Positions 7,880-17,406 of a stretch of DNA of 64,000 nt are shown here, in pieces. The notes under the pieces are model-generated. The model saw only the letters and a program-made list of their open reading frames with translations, made no database searches and had not been told where the DNA came from. Numbering within the stretch: the stretch's first letter is position 1; the number at the start of each line of letters is the position of its first letter. This stretch comes from CBDAPX01 sp965198725 (GTDB lineage Bacteria; Pseudomonadota; Alphaproteobacteria; Rhodobacterales; Rhodobacteraceae). The translations under genes were made by a program, and so were the position numbers. The stretch covers positions 1,612,001 through 1,676,000 of the forward strand of contig CBDAPX010000001.1 in NCBI GenBank assembly GCA_965198725.1. Direction: 5' to 3'.

Positions 7880-9349
7880 ATGAAAATCCGTCACGAGACC
7901 CCATATCCCGATCTGACTTTCACCGTTCAAGGGCCCCTTGTGCTGGTTCTGTATGATGGCGTTAAAATCCGTCTGGACCGTTGGGCTCTGAACGGCTTTC
8001 CAGTTCTGGATGACGGGTTGGATGTGCCTTCAGAGGCGACGCTGTCGGTGCCGTTTCAGGGTGTCGACATCACGTTTCCGGTGAAGCTCGACCACGATGT
8101 GGATCAGAAGTTCGTTTTCTTCAAAGACCTTACCGGCCGACAGCGCGAAACGCTGGCACTGTTCTACCGCAATCTCATGTCTGGTCAGATGTCGGCGACC
8201 GAAGACATCATCACCAGTCTTGATACGCCTGTCGATCTGGTCCCAATGGGGGAGACCGAGGAAGAAAAGAAAACAGGGTCCAAAGCCAAAACGCCCCGCT
8301 GGTTCCGCGTCGTTTACAATTTGGGCATTTACCTTGCGCTCAGCTATCTGGTGTTTGGTATCTTGGGGGCGTCGGTTTGGACCCGGATTGACACGATCGA
8401 TATTCAGCATGGCCGCATCTCGGCGCCCGAAGTTGCGCTGGAAACAGTGGATGACGGCTATGTGTATGACGTCGGCGTGCAACCCGGGGATCGCGTAAAT
8501 GCCGGTGACCGGCTGATCAAGATCCGGGATGCGCGGCGTGATGCCGAAGAAGATCGCGCCAACATGGACGTAAAACAGGCCCGGGCCGATCTGGCCGCGG
8601 TTTTGGCCGTTATCGACGAATTGGAAAGTGCTGAATTTGCCCTTCAGGCCGAAGCGTTCCGGCTGGCCCGTGCGGCCCAGCTGCACGCCCGGTTCTTTCG
8701 AAGCTCCGATTTTCAGGCCGCCCAGATGCAATGGTTGGCTTTGCGCAAAGACGAGCCGACGCTTGCCGCTTCGTTCGACCCGGTTGCGCTGACGGTTACT
8801 CGTTTGAAATCTCTGGCCGAGACCAGAGAAGTAACTTTGCGCACATTGAAAGACGTCCACAAAAGCCGCGCCCGAGAGGCGCGCGCGCTGCATGTCGTGG
8901 CACCAGTAGGCGGGATCGTGCGCGAGGTTTTGGCAGTCGAAGGCACGCCCGTTCGCGCAGGGACAGAGGTTATTGTTTTGGAAACCGACGATACCCGCGT
9001 GGCCGTGGGGTGGGCTTCGGACAAGCTGGCCGAAACGCTTTACGTCGGCATGGGCGCGCACATCGGGTTCAACCGGGATGGTCGGGTCGAGGAAGCCTCT
9101 GGCACAATCATTGATCTGGTCGCTGGCGAAGATCCAACGCGCCCGGGCGAGTTCGGTATCATCGTCACGGTCGCAGCGGATGGCGTCGACCTTGCGGACA
9201 GCCGCGCGATGTTTCGCACATCTGCCCCGGTCAATCTGACGGCAAACCGGCGTTTAATGAGCCGTGCGGCACAAGCCGGTCAATCGGTCGGTCAGAGACT
9301 GCAAACGTTTTTGGGTCCGGATGTTCCGCCCGAATTTGCGGGGCGTTGA
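7880..9349 (+). CDS. Alg44-like PilZ/HlyD membrane protein of polymannuronate synthesis
   Basis: From the ATG at 7880 this is a 489-residue protein. An N-terminal PilZ-like domain covers about residues 1-110, a single membrane helix lies near 145-170 (YNLGIYLALSYLVFGILGASV), and a periplasmic membrane-fusion/HlyD part follows with a lipoyl half-motif before a long coiled coil and a second half (HVVAPVGGIVREVLAVEG) after it. This is the architecture of Alg44, the c-di-GMP-dependent partner of the Alg8 mannuronan synthase. The usual PilZ RxxxR and D/NxSxxG motifs are not recognisable (the region reads LDRWALNGF). An upstream GTG-type start at 7778 would add 34 unlikely residues. It is followed after 2 bp by the Alg8-like gene. 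Confidence 0.82.
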   Translation: MKIRHETPYPDLTFTVQGPLVLVLYDGVKIRLDRWALNGFPVLDDGLDVPSEATLSVPFQGVDITFPVKLDHDVDQKFVFFKDLTGRQRETLALFYRNLMSGQMSATEDIITSLDTPVDLVPMGETEEEKKTGSKAKTPRWFRVVYNLGIYLALSYLVFGILGASVWTRIDTIDIQHGRISAPEVALETVDDGYVYDVGVQPGDRVNAGDRLIKIRDARRDAEEDRANMDVKQARADLAAVLAVIDELESAEFALQAEAFRLARAAQLHARFFRSSDFQAAQMQWLALRKDEPTLAASFDPVALTVTRLKSLAETREVTLRTLKDVHKSRAREARALHVVAPVGGIVREVLAVEGTPVRAGTEVIVLETDDTRVAVGWASDKLAETLYVGMGAHIGFNRDGRVEEASGTIIDLVAGEDPTRPGEFGIIVTVAADGVDLADSRAMFRTSAPVNLTANRRLMSRAAQAGQSVGQRLQTFLGPDVPPEFAGR

Positions 9350-9351
9350 TC

Positions 9352-10941
9352 ATGTCAGCACCGGACACCGATTATGCGTTTGATAAGGATCTCACGGTTC
9401 GTCTGAACGCGCTGCGCGGGGCGCGCCCGCGCGGGTTGAACCGCTGGCGTCTTTCGCAAATCGGGTTTCTGGGCGCGCTGTTTCTCGTTCTCGCATGGCT
9501 TTTGTTCAACACCGCCAATCGGTTCCTGTCACCAGAGGTCATGCAGATCACCTTTATTCTTGGTGCCTTGGGCATCTGGCGTTTTGCGTGGTGGTTTACC
9601 CATGCGGTGCGCGCCGAGCTCTATGCTCGGGTCAAATGGCCCGGCATGCGTCGCCGCGCCAGCACGCTGTGGCAAGACGGGTGGCGCCCCCGTCGATTGC
9701 ACATCCAGATGACCACATACTTCGAAGAATCGGCCATCACCAAGCGGGTGATCGGGTCAATCCTGAGCCAGATCAGACGCGAGCGTATTCCAACCACGCT
9801 CTATATCGGTACGGGATCGGCCTATGACGAATTGATCGTCCGCGATTTTGTCGAAACCTATGCCCAGGATATCCCCGACGATCTGGCAGAGCTGGTGTTC
9901 CTACGCCAAAACCAGCCGGGCAAGCGGATGGCCATTGGCATGATCCTGCGGGCGATCAACCGCCATGCGGTTGAAGAGGATGACCTTGTGATCTTCATGG
10001 ATGGCGACGCGCTTTACGGCAACGACGTCTTGGAAAAAACGTTGAGCATGTTTGGCGCCGATCCCGAGTTGCAAGCGCTGACAACAGATGAAGAGGTCAT
10101 TTGTTACGGGCCGCAGTGGATTCAAAGCTGGCTGAACATGCGGTTCGCGCAGCGGCGGCTGGCGATGCAAAGCCACGCCATGTCCGATCAGGTTCTGACG
10201 CTGACGGGGCGGATGTCGGTCTTTCGGGCCAAGCACATGGTCAGCCACCGCTTTATCCGCACCATTGAAGCGGATCATCTGGATCACTGGCTCTGGGGGC
10301 GGTTCCGGTTCCTGTCGGGCGACGACAAATCCACGTGGTACTACATGCTGACCCAGCGGGCCAAAATGACCTATGTGCCGGACGCGACCGTCTACACTAT
10401 CGAAGTCATCAAAGAAAACGGGCTGGAACGGATGGTGCAGAATTTTCGCCGTTGGTCCGGAAACATGTTGCGCAATGGGGCGCGGGCGATTGCGTTGGGC
10501 CCGTTTGTGGTGCGCCCCTTCATCTGGTGGTGTGTGGTTGATCAGCGTATTGCGATGTGGACCATGCTGGTCAGCCCGGTCATGGCGATGCTCGCCTCGG
10601 TACAAGATGCGGCTTACCTCTATTCCTGCTTGATCTGGGTACTGTTTTCGCGGGTCGTCTTGTGCCTGTTTCTGTTCCGCTACAGCCGCAGCATCGATAT
10701 GAGCTGGCCGTTCATCCTGTATTTCAATCAGGTCATCAACGCCTCGGTCAAAGTGTTCATGATCTTTCACCTCAGCAAACAAAAATGGTCAAACCGCGGA
10801 AACCAGTCATCCGGTAACGGGGGCGGCGTTGTGGCCAAGGCGCAGAATGCGGTCGCGAAGTTCCAGTTGATCACGGCTGTTTGCGGATTTTTCTTGGGCG
10901 TCGCGGTCTATGTCGGCCTGATCCCAAATCCGTTTTTCTAG
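9352..10941 (+). CDS. Alg8-like family 2 glycosyltransferase (mannuronan synthase)
   Basis: A 529-residue membrane-embedded GT2 glycosyltransferase, expected to polymerise GDP-mannuronate and thread the chain through the inner membrane. Two N-terminal membrane helices are followed by a cytoplasmic catalytic domain with DGDA (metal/nucleotide binding), TGRMSVFRA, DDKSTWY and QNFRRW, and then C-terminal helices. The phrases RQNQPGKR and DDKSTWYYML resemble Alg8 rather than cellulose or hyaluronan synthases. A TTG 6 bp upstream is possible, but ATG 9352 just after the alg44-like stop is preferred. Product (mannuronate homopolymer) is inferred from the AlgA and AlgD neighbours. Confidence 0.85.
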   Translation: MSAPDTDYAFDKDLTVRLNALRGARPRGLNRWRLSQIGFLGALFLVLAWLLFNTANRFLSPEVMQITFILGALGIWRFAWWFTHAVRAELYARVKWPGMRRRASTLWQDGWRPRRLHIQMTTYFEESAITKRVIGSILSQIRRERIPTTLYIGTGSAYDELIVRDFVETYAQDIPDDLAELVFLRQNQPGKRMAIGMILRAINRHAVEEDDLVIFMDGDALYGNDVLEKTLSMFGADPELQALTTDEEVICYGPQWIQSWLNMRFAQRRLAMQSHAMSDQVLTLTGRMSVFRAKHMVSHRFIRTIEADHLDHWLWGRFRFLSGDDKSTWYYMLTQRAKMTYVPDATVYTIEVIKENGLERMVQNFRRWSGNMLRNGARAIALGPFVVRPFIWWCVVDQRIAMWTMLVSPVMAMLASVQDAAYLYSCLIWVLFSRVVLCLFLFRYSRSIDMSWPFILYFNQVINASVKVFMIFHLSKQKWSNRGNQSSGNGGGVVAKAQNAVAKFQLITAVCGFFLGVAVYVGLIPNPFF

Positions 10942-11078
10942 CGACCTATCCTTTCGGACAGTTGGGCAGACCGTACGCGCGGTTTGATGCCCCTTCGCAC
11001 AGAAGATTGCACCATGTCCCGGGTCTTTAGGTGCCTGCATCGAAACACCAGACCATGGATCACGAACGGAGCAAACAT

Positions 11079-12509
11079 ATGATTTACCCCATTATTCTGG
11101 CAGGCGGAAACGGCACACGGCTCTGGCCATTGTCGCGCAAAAGCTATCCCAAGCAATTCGCGCGCATCATCGGGGATACGAGCCTCTTTCAGCAAACGGT
11201 CACGCGGTTCGCATCAGCAGAGTTCGCAGCGCCAATGGTCATGACCGGGTGCGATTTCCGCTTTATCGTGGCCGAGCAGTTGCAGGCGACCGAGCGTCCA
11301 AATGCCGACATTGTCATTGAACCTGCGGCGCGTAACACAGCCCCCGCCATCCTGACCGCCGCGCTTCGGCTGGAAGCAGAACCGGACGCAATCCTTCTGG
11401 TCACGCCCTCAGATCACCTGATCGAGGACGAGGCCGCTTACCTAAGCGCGGTACGCGCGGGCGCGTTTGCCGCCGCGGATGGCCGGATCGCAACCTTTGG
11501 TGTGACACCGACAAGGCCGGAAACAGGGTACGGATATCTTGAGGTCGAAACCGGTGAGTTGGATCAGCGTGTTTTGCCTTTGCGCAAATTTGTTGAAAAG
11601 CCTGATGTCGCAACCGCCGAAACCATGGTGAACGCCGGCAACTACTTGTGGAATGCGGGCATCTTTATGTTCCGCGTCGACACCATTCTGGCGGTGTTCG
11701 AAAAATATGCACCCGGTTTAATCGCCCCATGCCGTGCCGCGCTGGCACTGTCGCAGACGGATCTCGACTTTACCCGTTTGGACGCCGACGCGTATGGCAA
11801 AGCCGAAGATATCTCTATCGATTATGCCGTGATGGAGCGCGCGGCCGATATGGTCGCCGTACCCATGTCCGCGGGTTGGTGCGACCTTGGCGGATGGAAG
11901 TCTGTTTGGGGGAACTCGGCACAGGATGACGGCGGCAATGCTATTGGCGAAACCGCAACGGCGATTGACTGTACCAATTCCCTGTTGCGCAGCGAAGACC
12001 CGGACATCGAAGTTGTTGGGCTTGGCCTTGACGGGATTGCGGCGATTGCGACCCGGGACGCGGTCCTTGTCGCGGATATGCGTGACGGCCAAAAAATGCG
12101 TTCGGTCGTCGCAACGCTGAAGGCCAAAGGCGCCAAACAGGCAGAAACGTTTCAACGCTGCCATCGCCCCTGGGGCTATTACGAAACACTGACTCTCGGC
12201 CGCCGGTTTCAGGTCAAACGGATCATGGTGCATCCGGGCGCACAGCTGAGCCTGCAAAGCCATATGCACCGGGCCGAGCATTGGGTGGTTGTTGAAGGAT
12301 CGGCAAACGTGACCATCGGGCAGGACACCCGACTGCTCAGCGAGAACGAAAGCACCTTCATTCCTTTGGGTGAAATTCATCGTTTGGAAAACCCTGGCAA
12401 GGTACCTTTGCACCTGATCGAGGTGCAATCAGGCGCGTATCTGGGAGAAGACGACATCGTGCGCTACGCGGATATTTACGATCGTGTGGATGCCTCTGCT
12501 GCTGCGTAA
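11079..12509 (+). CDS. algA: Mannose-1-phosphate guanylyltransferase / mannose-6-phosphate isomerase
   Basis: A 476-residue bifunctional type II PMI/GMP (AlgA/ManC/CpsB family) that makes GDP-mannose. The N-terminal nucleotidyltransferase starts with ILAGGNGTRLWPLSRK and has FVEKP, and the C-terminal cupin isomerase domain has the motif HPGAQLSLQSHMHRAEHW. The ATG at 11079 is preceded by GGAG at about -11; an ATG at 11031 would add a non-conserved leader. It lies 137 bp after the synthase gene and is followed by a strong intrinsic terminator. It supplies substrate for the AlgD gene downstream. Confidence 0.92.
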   Translation: MIYPIILAGGNGTRLWPLSRKSYPKQFARIIGDTSLFQQTVTRFASAEFAAPMVMTGCDFRFIVAEQLQATERPNADIVIEPAARNTAPAILTAALRLEAEPDAILLVTPSDHLIEDEAAYLSAVRAGAFAAADGRIATFGVTPTRPETGYGYLEVETGELDQRVLPLRKFVEKPDVATAETMVNAGNYLWNAGIFMFRVDTILAVFEKYAPGLIAPCRAALALSQTDLDFTRLDADAYGKAEDISIDYAVMERAADMVAVPMSAGWCDLGGWKSVWGNSAQDDGGNAIGETATAIDCTNSLLRSEDPDIEVVGLGLDGIAAIATRDAVLVADMRDGQKMRSVVATLKAKGAKQAETFQRCHRPWGYYETLTLGRRFQVKRIMVHPGAQLSLQSHMHRAEHWVVVEGSANVTIGQDTRLLSENESTFIPLGEIHRLENPGKVPLHLIEVQSGAYLGEDDIVRYADIYDRVDASAAA

Positions 12510-12532
12510 AGAGTAATCTTTTTAATGAGTTA

Positions 12533-12566
12533 GCCCCGTGTGACCTTTGTCATGCGGGGCTTTTTT
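12533..12566 (+). terminator. Intrinsic terminator after algA
   Basis: 12-bp stem (12533-12544 with 12549-12560, two G-U pairs), a 4-nt loop CTTT, then six T. It separates algA from algD, implying attenuation or a second promoter in 12567-12711. Confidence 0.88.
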
Positions 12567-12711
12567 GTACGGAAAGTATGGGCCGCACTAGCCGAAGGGA
12601 TAGGTCCACTGAGCGTCCGCAGGGTTTCCTATGCTTTCCCCACCCACAGCCAACGACGCCCCACAGGTACACCCAAGACAGAGGAAATCACTGTCCAAAG
12701 GGAATACCAAG

Positions 12712-14112
12712 ATGATGGATATGACTGCATTCGACACGACGCTTGCCACACCGGTTTTGCGCTCTGTGCCATTGGAAAAACCTGCGATCAGCGTTGTTGG
12801 TCTGGGCTATGTGGGCGCGGTATCGACCGCATGTTTGGCCAGCTTGGGCCATCGGGTTGTTGGGGTGGATCTGGACGCATCCAAATGCGCCCAGATCGCC
12901 ATGGGGACATCGCCGATCCATGAAAAAGACCTCAGCAAATTGTTGAGCGAAGGCGTAGCCTCTGACCTGATCTCTGCCACGCAGGACCTGTCGCGCGCCG
13001 TGCGCGAAACCGACATTACCTTTGTGTCCGTAGGCACGCCAACCGCTGCTGATGGCGGGTGTGACTATCGGTTCATCGAGGCCGCCGCGCAAAGCATCGG
13101 CGAAGGCATCGCGGAAAAAGACGAGTTTCATGTCGTCGTGATGCGCTGTTCGATCCCACCGGGAACCACATTGGGTGTGATGGCACCGATCATCGAGCGT
13201 GTGTCGGGTAAGGTCATGGGGGTCGACTTTGGCGTGGCTTTCAACCCAGAGTTCCTGCGCGAAGGTGTGGCGGTCGAAGATTTCTATGCCCCGCCCAAAA
13301 CCGTTGTAGGCGCCACCGATGATCGGACGGCACGCATTGTGTCGCGGATTTTCGACCCCGTTGATGACGCCGTGATCACCACGTCAATCGAAACAGCGGA
13401 AATGGTGAAATATGTCGATAATGTCTGGCACGCGGCAAAGGTCTGTTTCGCCAATGAAGTTGTGCGGCTCTGCAAACCTCTGGGCGTCGACAGCCATGCG
13501 GTGATGGATGTCTTTGTTCAGGACACCAAGCTGAACCTCAGCCCTTATTACTTGAAACCTGGCTTTGCCTATGGCGGCTCGTGTTTGCCCAAAGAGGTGC
13601 GTGCGGTCGCCCATATTGGGGCTGCGCAGGGTATCGACATTCCGATGATCGAAGCATTGGGCAAATCCAACGCCGCCCATATCGCGCGTGCGACTGAAAT
13701 GGCATTGGCCACCGTGGCTCGCAAAATCGCGGTGCTTGGATTGGCCTTCAAATCCGGGACGGATGATCTGCGTGAAAGTCCGATCCTCGAAGTGATTGCG
13801 GCGCTGCGCGATGCAGGTGTTGAGGTGTCGGTGCATGATGCCGCGATCACCGCTGAGACCAATATCGAAGGTCAGCTGAGTTATGTGCAGCATGGCAGCC
13901 CGGGTCTGCAACTGCTGGCCGGTGACCTTCGCGATATGCTGGATGCCGATCTTGACCGCGCCATTGACGCCGCTGACACCGTGATCGTTTTCCACAAATC
14001 GCAGGCTTATGCCGACGCGCTTGGGCGTGTCGATGGCAAGGCGATCCTCGATCTCGTTCGCCTGAACGCGGACGTGAAAGACACCAATGCGTTCGAAGGC
14101 ATCGGTTGGTGA
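12712..14112 (+). CDS. algD: GDP-mannose 6-dehydrogenase
   Basis: A UDP-glucose/GDP-mannose dehydrogenase that oxidises GDP-mannose to GDP-mannuronate, the committed step of alginate-type polymers. It has 466 residues from ATG 12712, which follows AAGGGA. The N-terminal NAD domain is VVGLGYVGAVSTACLASLGH, the central domain carries FNPEFLREG and the catalytic GGSCLPKEVRA, and the C-terminal domain shows FKSGTDDLRESP. The start of GDP-mannose dehydrogenases and the gene company (Alg8-like, AlgA) favour GDP-mannose over UDP-glucose as substrate. It ends with its own terminator. Confidence 0.9.
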   Translation: MMDMTAFDTTLATPVLRSVPLEKPAISVVGLGYVGAVSTACLASLGHRVVGVDLDASKCAQIAMGTSPIHEKDLSKLLSEGVASDLISATQDLSRAVRETDITFVSVGTPTAADGGCDYRFIEAAAQSIGEGIAEKDEFHVVVMRCSIPPGTTLGVMAPIIERVSGKVMGVDFGVAFNPEFLREGVAVEDFYAPPKTVVGATDDRTARIVSRIFDPVDDAVITTSIETAEMVKYVDNVWHAAKVCFANEVVRLCKPLGVDSHAVMDVFVQDTKLNLSPYYLKPGFAYGGSCLPKEVRAVAHIGAAQGIDIPMIEALGKSNAAHIARATEMALATVARKIAVLGLAFKSGTDDLRESPILEVIAALRDAGVEVSVHDAAITAETNIEGQLSYVQHGSPGLQLLAGDLRDMLDADLDRAIDAADTVIVFHKSQAYADALGRVDGKAILDLVRLNADVKDTNAFEGIGW

Positions 14113-14118
14113 CCCGTT

Positions 14119-14145
14119 CCGGCGGTCGCCCGACCGCCGGTTTTT
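14119..14145 (+). terminator. Intrinsic terminator after algD
   Basis: 9-bp stem CCGGCGGTC (14119-14127) with GACCGCCGG (14132-14140), loop GCCC, then five T. It sits only 23 nt before the RTX start codon, so the RTX gene depends on read-through or on a promoter inside algD. Confidence 0.88.
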
Positions 14146-14167
14146 CTAAAAAGTAGGAGGATGTGCA

Positions 14168-16777
14168 ATGGCACAGAACATAACCGGGACAGGTTTGAAT
14201 GATGACCTGTTGGGAACACAAGATAGCGACGCGATTAAGGGATTGGCCGGCGACGACACCATTCAGGGGGGCGCCGGAGGCGACGTTTTGAACGGGGACT
14301 ATGCGGACCCGAACCTTTTGACTGGAACCGAAAACACCAGCTCTTTTTCGGGCTATGCCGAAACCGGCGCGTGGACCGTCACGGATTTACCGGGCGGGCA
14401 TCAGGAAATGTCGCAAACCGTTCAGGTTGAAGCAGGCGGCGTGTACCAGATCGACTTTTCGCTTGCCGCCAACTTTGCCGCTGGGGCGCCGAACGGTGCC
14501 GTTGAAATTCTGATCGATGGCCAGGTCGTCTCTACCGTGACCACTGACAGCGGCGCTTTTGCCGAGCACTCGGTCAGCTTTGAAGCGACCGATGCGGATG
14601 TCGAAATCACATTCCGGTCCATCGCAGCGGAAGGCGGTGTGGCGATCAATACAGACGGACCCATTTTCTATTACGATCAATCGGTTGAAATCGGTGGGCA
14701 AACCCAGACAGTTGCCGCATTCGCGGATGGTCAGGCCAATCTGTATCAGGTTCTGAACGGCACGCTCTATGTCTTTGATACGGAAACGTAAAGCTATCAA
14801 AAGGCAGGGGCTGATGGCACGGTGAATGTCAATTCGCTGGGTTTCAACAAGGAAGACAACCTGCTTTACGCCATTGCGGTCGGCAATGGGGTCGACAGTT
14901 TGGGAAATGCCGTCAGCAAGACCGATCTTGTGATGTTTGACGCGCAAGGCAACAGCTATCGCATTGGGGAAACGCCCTACAGATCGTGGACCGGCGACTT
15001 TGATGATCAAGGCAACCTTTGGTCGTTTGATTCCAGTATGGACCGCGTCGCGGTGATCGACGTTGATCAGCGGGATGCAGACGGCAATCCTGTCACCACG
15101 GTCTACAAGTTCGACAAATCCGCCTTCACCGAACGCTGCTATGATCTGGCGCTTGACGCGTCGACACAGTCCTTTCGTGGCGTCTGCCGTCCGGCATATG
15201 AGGGGGCCAATGCCACGTTGCTGGTCGTGGATATCTCTGGCGCAACGCCTCAGTTTTCAACGATCGAGATCACCAAAACGGAAATTGACGGCGTGACCCA
15301 TGCCGGATCACCCCTGATGACCTTTGGGGCAGCGATCTATGATGCGGATGGGCAGCTCTATGTCGGCGGCAACAGCGGCGATCATGACATGGACAATGCC
15401 ACGGGCTCTTCCGGTGCGATCTTTAAGGTCGTGATTGATGAGGCGGCGGGTGATGCCAAATTGGTTTTGCTGTCCGAAGCGCCCAAGTCCTATTCCAACG
15501 ATGGTGCAGCTGATCCAACGGCGGAAAGCCCGTTCGGAGAGGTTGATCTGGAAAGCAGCGTCCTGCTCCGGGATCTGTCCTTGATCGCAACAACCGAAGG
15601 TGCGCTAACCTATGACGACACGCTGAATGGCGGTGCAGGTGAGGACACCATTTCGGGCGGTATCGGGGAAGACGCGGCCTTTGGTGGCAGCGACGGCGAT
15701 ACCCTGTCGGGTAATGACGGCAACGATTATCTGAACGGCGGTTCCGGTTCGAACCCGAACGGCATTATCTCTTTCTACGACGATGATGGGAACCGGTATG
15801 ACCAGTTTGGCAACCTGCTGCCCGCAGATGATGACGTGCTTTATGGCGGTGCGGGGCAAGACGAATTGTTTGGTTCCGCAGGCCATGACCTGTTGGATGG
15901 CGGGGCAGATAACGACGTTCTGAAAGGCGGTTCCGGTCGCGATTTCCTCTATGGTGGGGCAGGGGATGACCTGCTTTATGGCGGGCGTCAGGCCGATGTC
16001 CTTTACGGGCAATCCGGGCAAGACACGCTGCGCGGCGGGGCCGGTAACGATGTTCTGGATGGTGGAGAAAGTGATGATGTCCTCAAAGGAAATACTGGAA
16101 ACGATGCAATCACGGGCGGCCTCGGCAATGACCGTCTGCTGGGAAACGCCGGAAACGACACCCTCGATGGCGGCCATGGTCTGGATGACCTGCTGGGCGG
16201 CTCTGGCGATGACAGTTTGCTGGGGGGGCTAGGCGATGATACCCTGAACGGGGGATCGGGATCAGACGAGCTTGATGGTGGGGACGGTGCTGACCGGCTT
16301 CTGGGAAGTTCTGGGAACGATCAGCTGCACGGACAAGACGGCAATGACAATCTGAACGGTGGCAGCGGCAATGACGTCCTGTCGGGCGGTGCAGGCAGCG
16401 ATTACCTGACCGGATGGACCGGGAATGACGTGCTGGACGGCGGCGCTGGTCGCGACCGGATTTACCTCGGTACGGGTGAGGACGTGGCCACCGGTGGTTC
16501 AGATGCCGATCGCTTTGTCTTTCGAAATGGCGATCTGGATGGCGCGACCAATACCATCACCGATTTTTCGGTATTCGAGGGCGACAGGCTGGATCTACGG
16601 CAAAATGATCTGCTGAGCGGAGGCGATACAACGCAGGACTGGCTGTCGAACAATGCGTCGATTGATCAGAATGGCGATGTCACGTTGACCGTAGAAACGA
16701 CAGCCATTCAGCTTGAGGGGCTTGGGCTTTCGGATGAGGCAGACTTGTTTGCCATGTCCGACAGCTTCTTGTTCTAA
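14168..16777 (+). pseudogene. RTX/beta-propeller secreted protein interrupted by an in-frame TAA
   Basis: An AGGAGG precedes ATG 14168. The frame gives 207 residues, stops at TAA 14789-14791, then continues in the same frame without further stops to 16777 (about 869 codons in all). The first part has an RTX-like entry (GLAGDDTIQGGAGGDVLNG), a carbohydrate-binding-like beta-sandwich, and the beginning of a propeller (TLYVFDTET). The part after the stop continues the propeller (VNVNSLGFNKEDNLLYAIA), followed by about 30 glycine-aspartate calcium-binding nonapeptides and a C-terminal region typical of type I secretion substrates. Because one domain straddles the stop, this is one gene broken by a substitution or a sequencing error. 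The alternative is two proteins, the second starting at GTG 14822, but that has no good ribosome site. A role as a matrix protein of the adjacent polysaccharide is inferred. Confidence 0.8.
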
Positions 16778-17406
16778 AAAATACAGAGGCCGGTCAGAAC
16801 AGGCCGGCCTCTTTTGCGATCATGGCCGCCTGGGTGCGATTTTTGGCATCCAGTTTGCGGCACAGCGTTTTTGACATGCAGTTTGATCGTCACTTCCTGC
16901 AAATCCAGTTCGCGCGCGATCTCTTTGTTGGACATGCCCTGGCACAATCCGCCTAGAACTTCCAATTCTCTGCTGCTCAGACCTTTGGCCAGGGGATTTT
17001 CCGGTTCGGCGTCTTCCGCCGTCATGAATTTGACGGGCACATATGTTTCGCCGGCAGCCATAAACCGAACAGCATTGATCAGGGATTTGGCCCCCATCGT
17101 TTTGGGCAGGAACCCAATGGCGCCAGCATCCAGCGCCTCTTGCGCAATTGATTTCGGTGCGGTTCCCGACATGATCGCAACCGGGCGTCCATCCCAGGCT
17201 TCGATGGCCTTTGCCAATCCTTCCAGCCCGTTCATGCCGGGCATCAAATAATCCAGCAGAATAACATCAAACAACGTCTTGCGCGCCGCCTCGCAGGCAG
17301 CATCCAGATCAGCTACTGCAGTGACTTGCATGTCCGGTTCATTTTCCATGAAGGCGGTCAGCGTATCGCGGACCAGATCATGGTCATCTGCCAAGAGTAC
17401 TTTCAT
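16774..17406 (-). CDS. LuxR/NarL-type response regulator with an apparent C-terminal frameshift
   Basis: A 210-residue protein with a receiver domain (D7, D8, phosphoacceptor D52 in LLDYLMPGMNG) and a C-terminal LuxR helix-turn-helix (LSSRELEVLGGLCQGMSNKEIARELDLQEVTI, read in two parts). After KLHVK the sequence becomes non-family (NAVPQTGCQKSHPG). Removing one A from the run of five at 16868-16872 restores the normal recognition end (KTLCRKLDAKNRTQAAMI) and a stop at 16794, outside the RTX gene and inside the terminator hairpin. So the true gene is probably 16794-17406, with either a sequencing error or a recent mutation. It overlaps the kinase stop by 4 bp and is its likely partner. Confidence 0.85.
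   Translation of the reverse strand: MKVLLADDHDLVRDTLTAFMENEPDMQVTAVADLDAACEAARKTLFDVILLDYLMPGMNGLEGLAKAIEAWDGRPVAIMSGTAPKSIAQEALDAGAIGFLPKTMGAKSLINAVRFMAAGETYVPVKFMTAEDAEPENPLAKGLSSRELEVLGGLCQGMSNKEIARELDLQEVTIKLHVKNAVPQTGCQKSHPGGHDRKRGRPVLTGLCIF
16785..16815. terminator. Bidirectional terminator between the RTX gene and the response regulator
   Basis: 9-bp stem AGAGGCCGG (16785-16793) with CCGGCCTCT (16804-16812), 10-nt loop. TTTT follows on the plus strand; on the minus strand it is followed by a T-rich run (A-run 16776-16781 on plus). It serves both convergent transcripts. Confidence 0.85.

Noticed and set aside
15600..16490. Tandem DNA repeats or CRISPR-like array
   Set aside because: The repetition encodes RTX calcium-binding nonapeptides; there are no fixed repeats with unique spacers.
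14822..16777. Independent 651-residue gene starting at GTG 14822
   Set aside because: Same frame as the upstream part, no ribosome site, and the start would fall inside a propeller domain; better explained by a stop codon in one gene.
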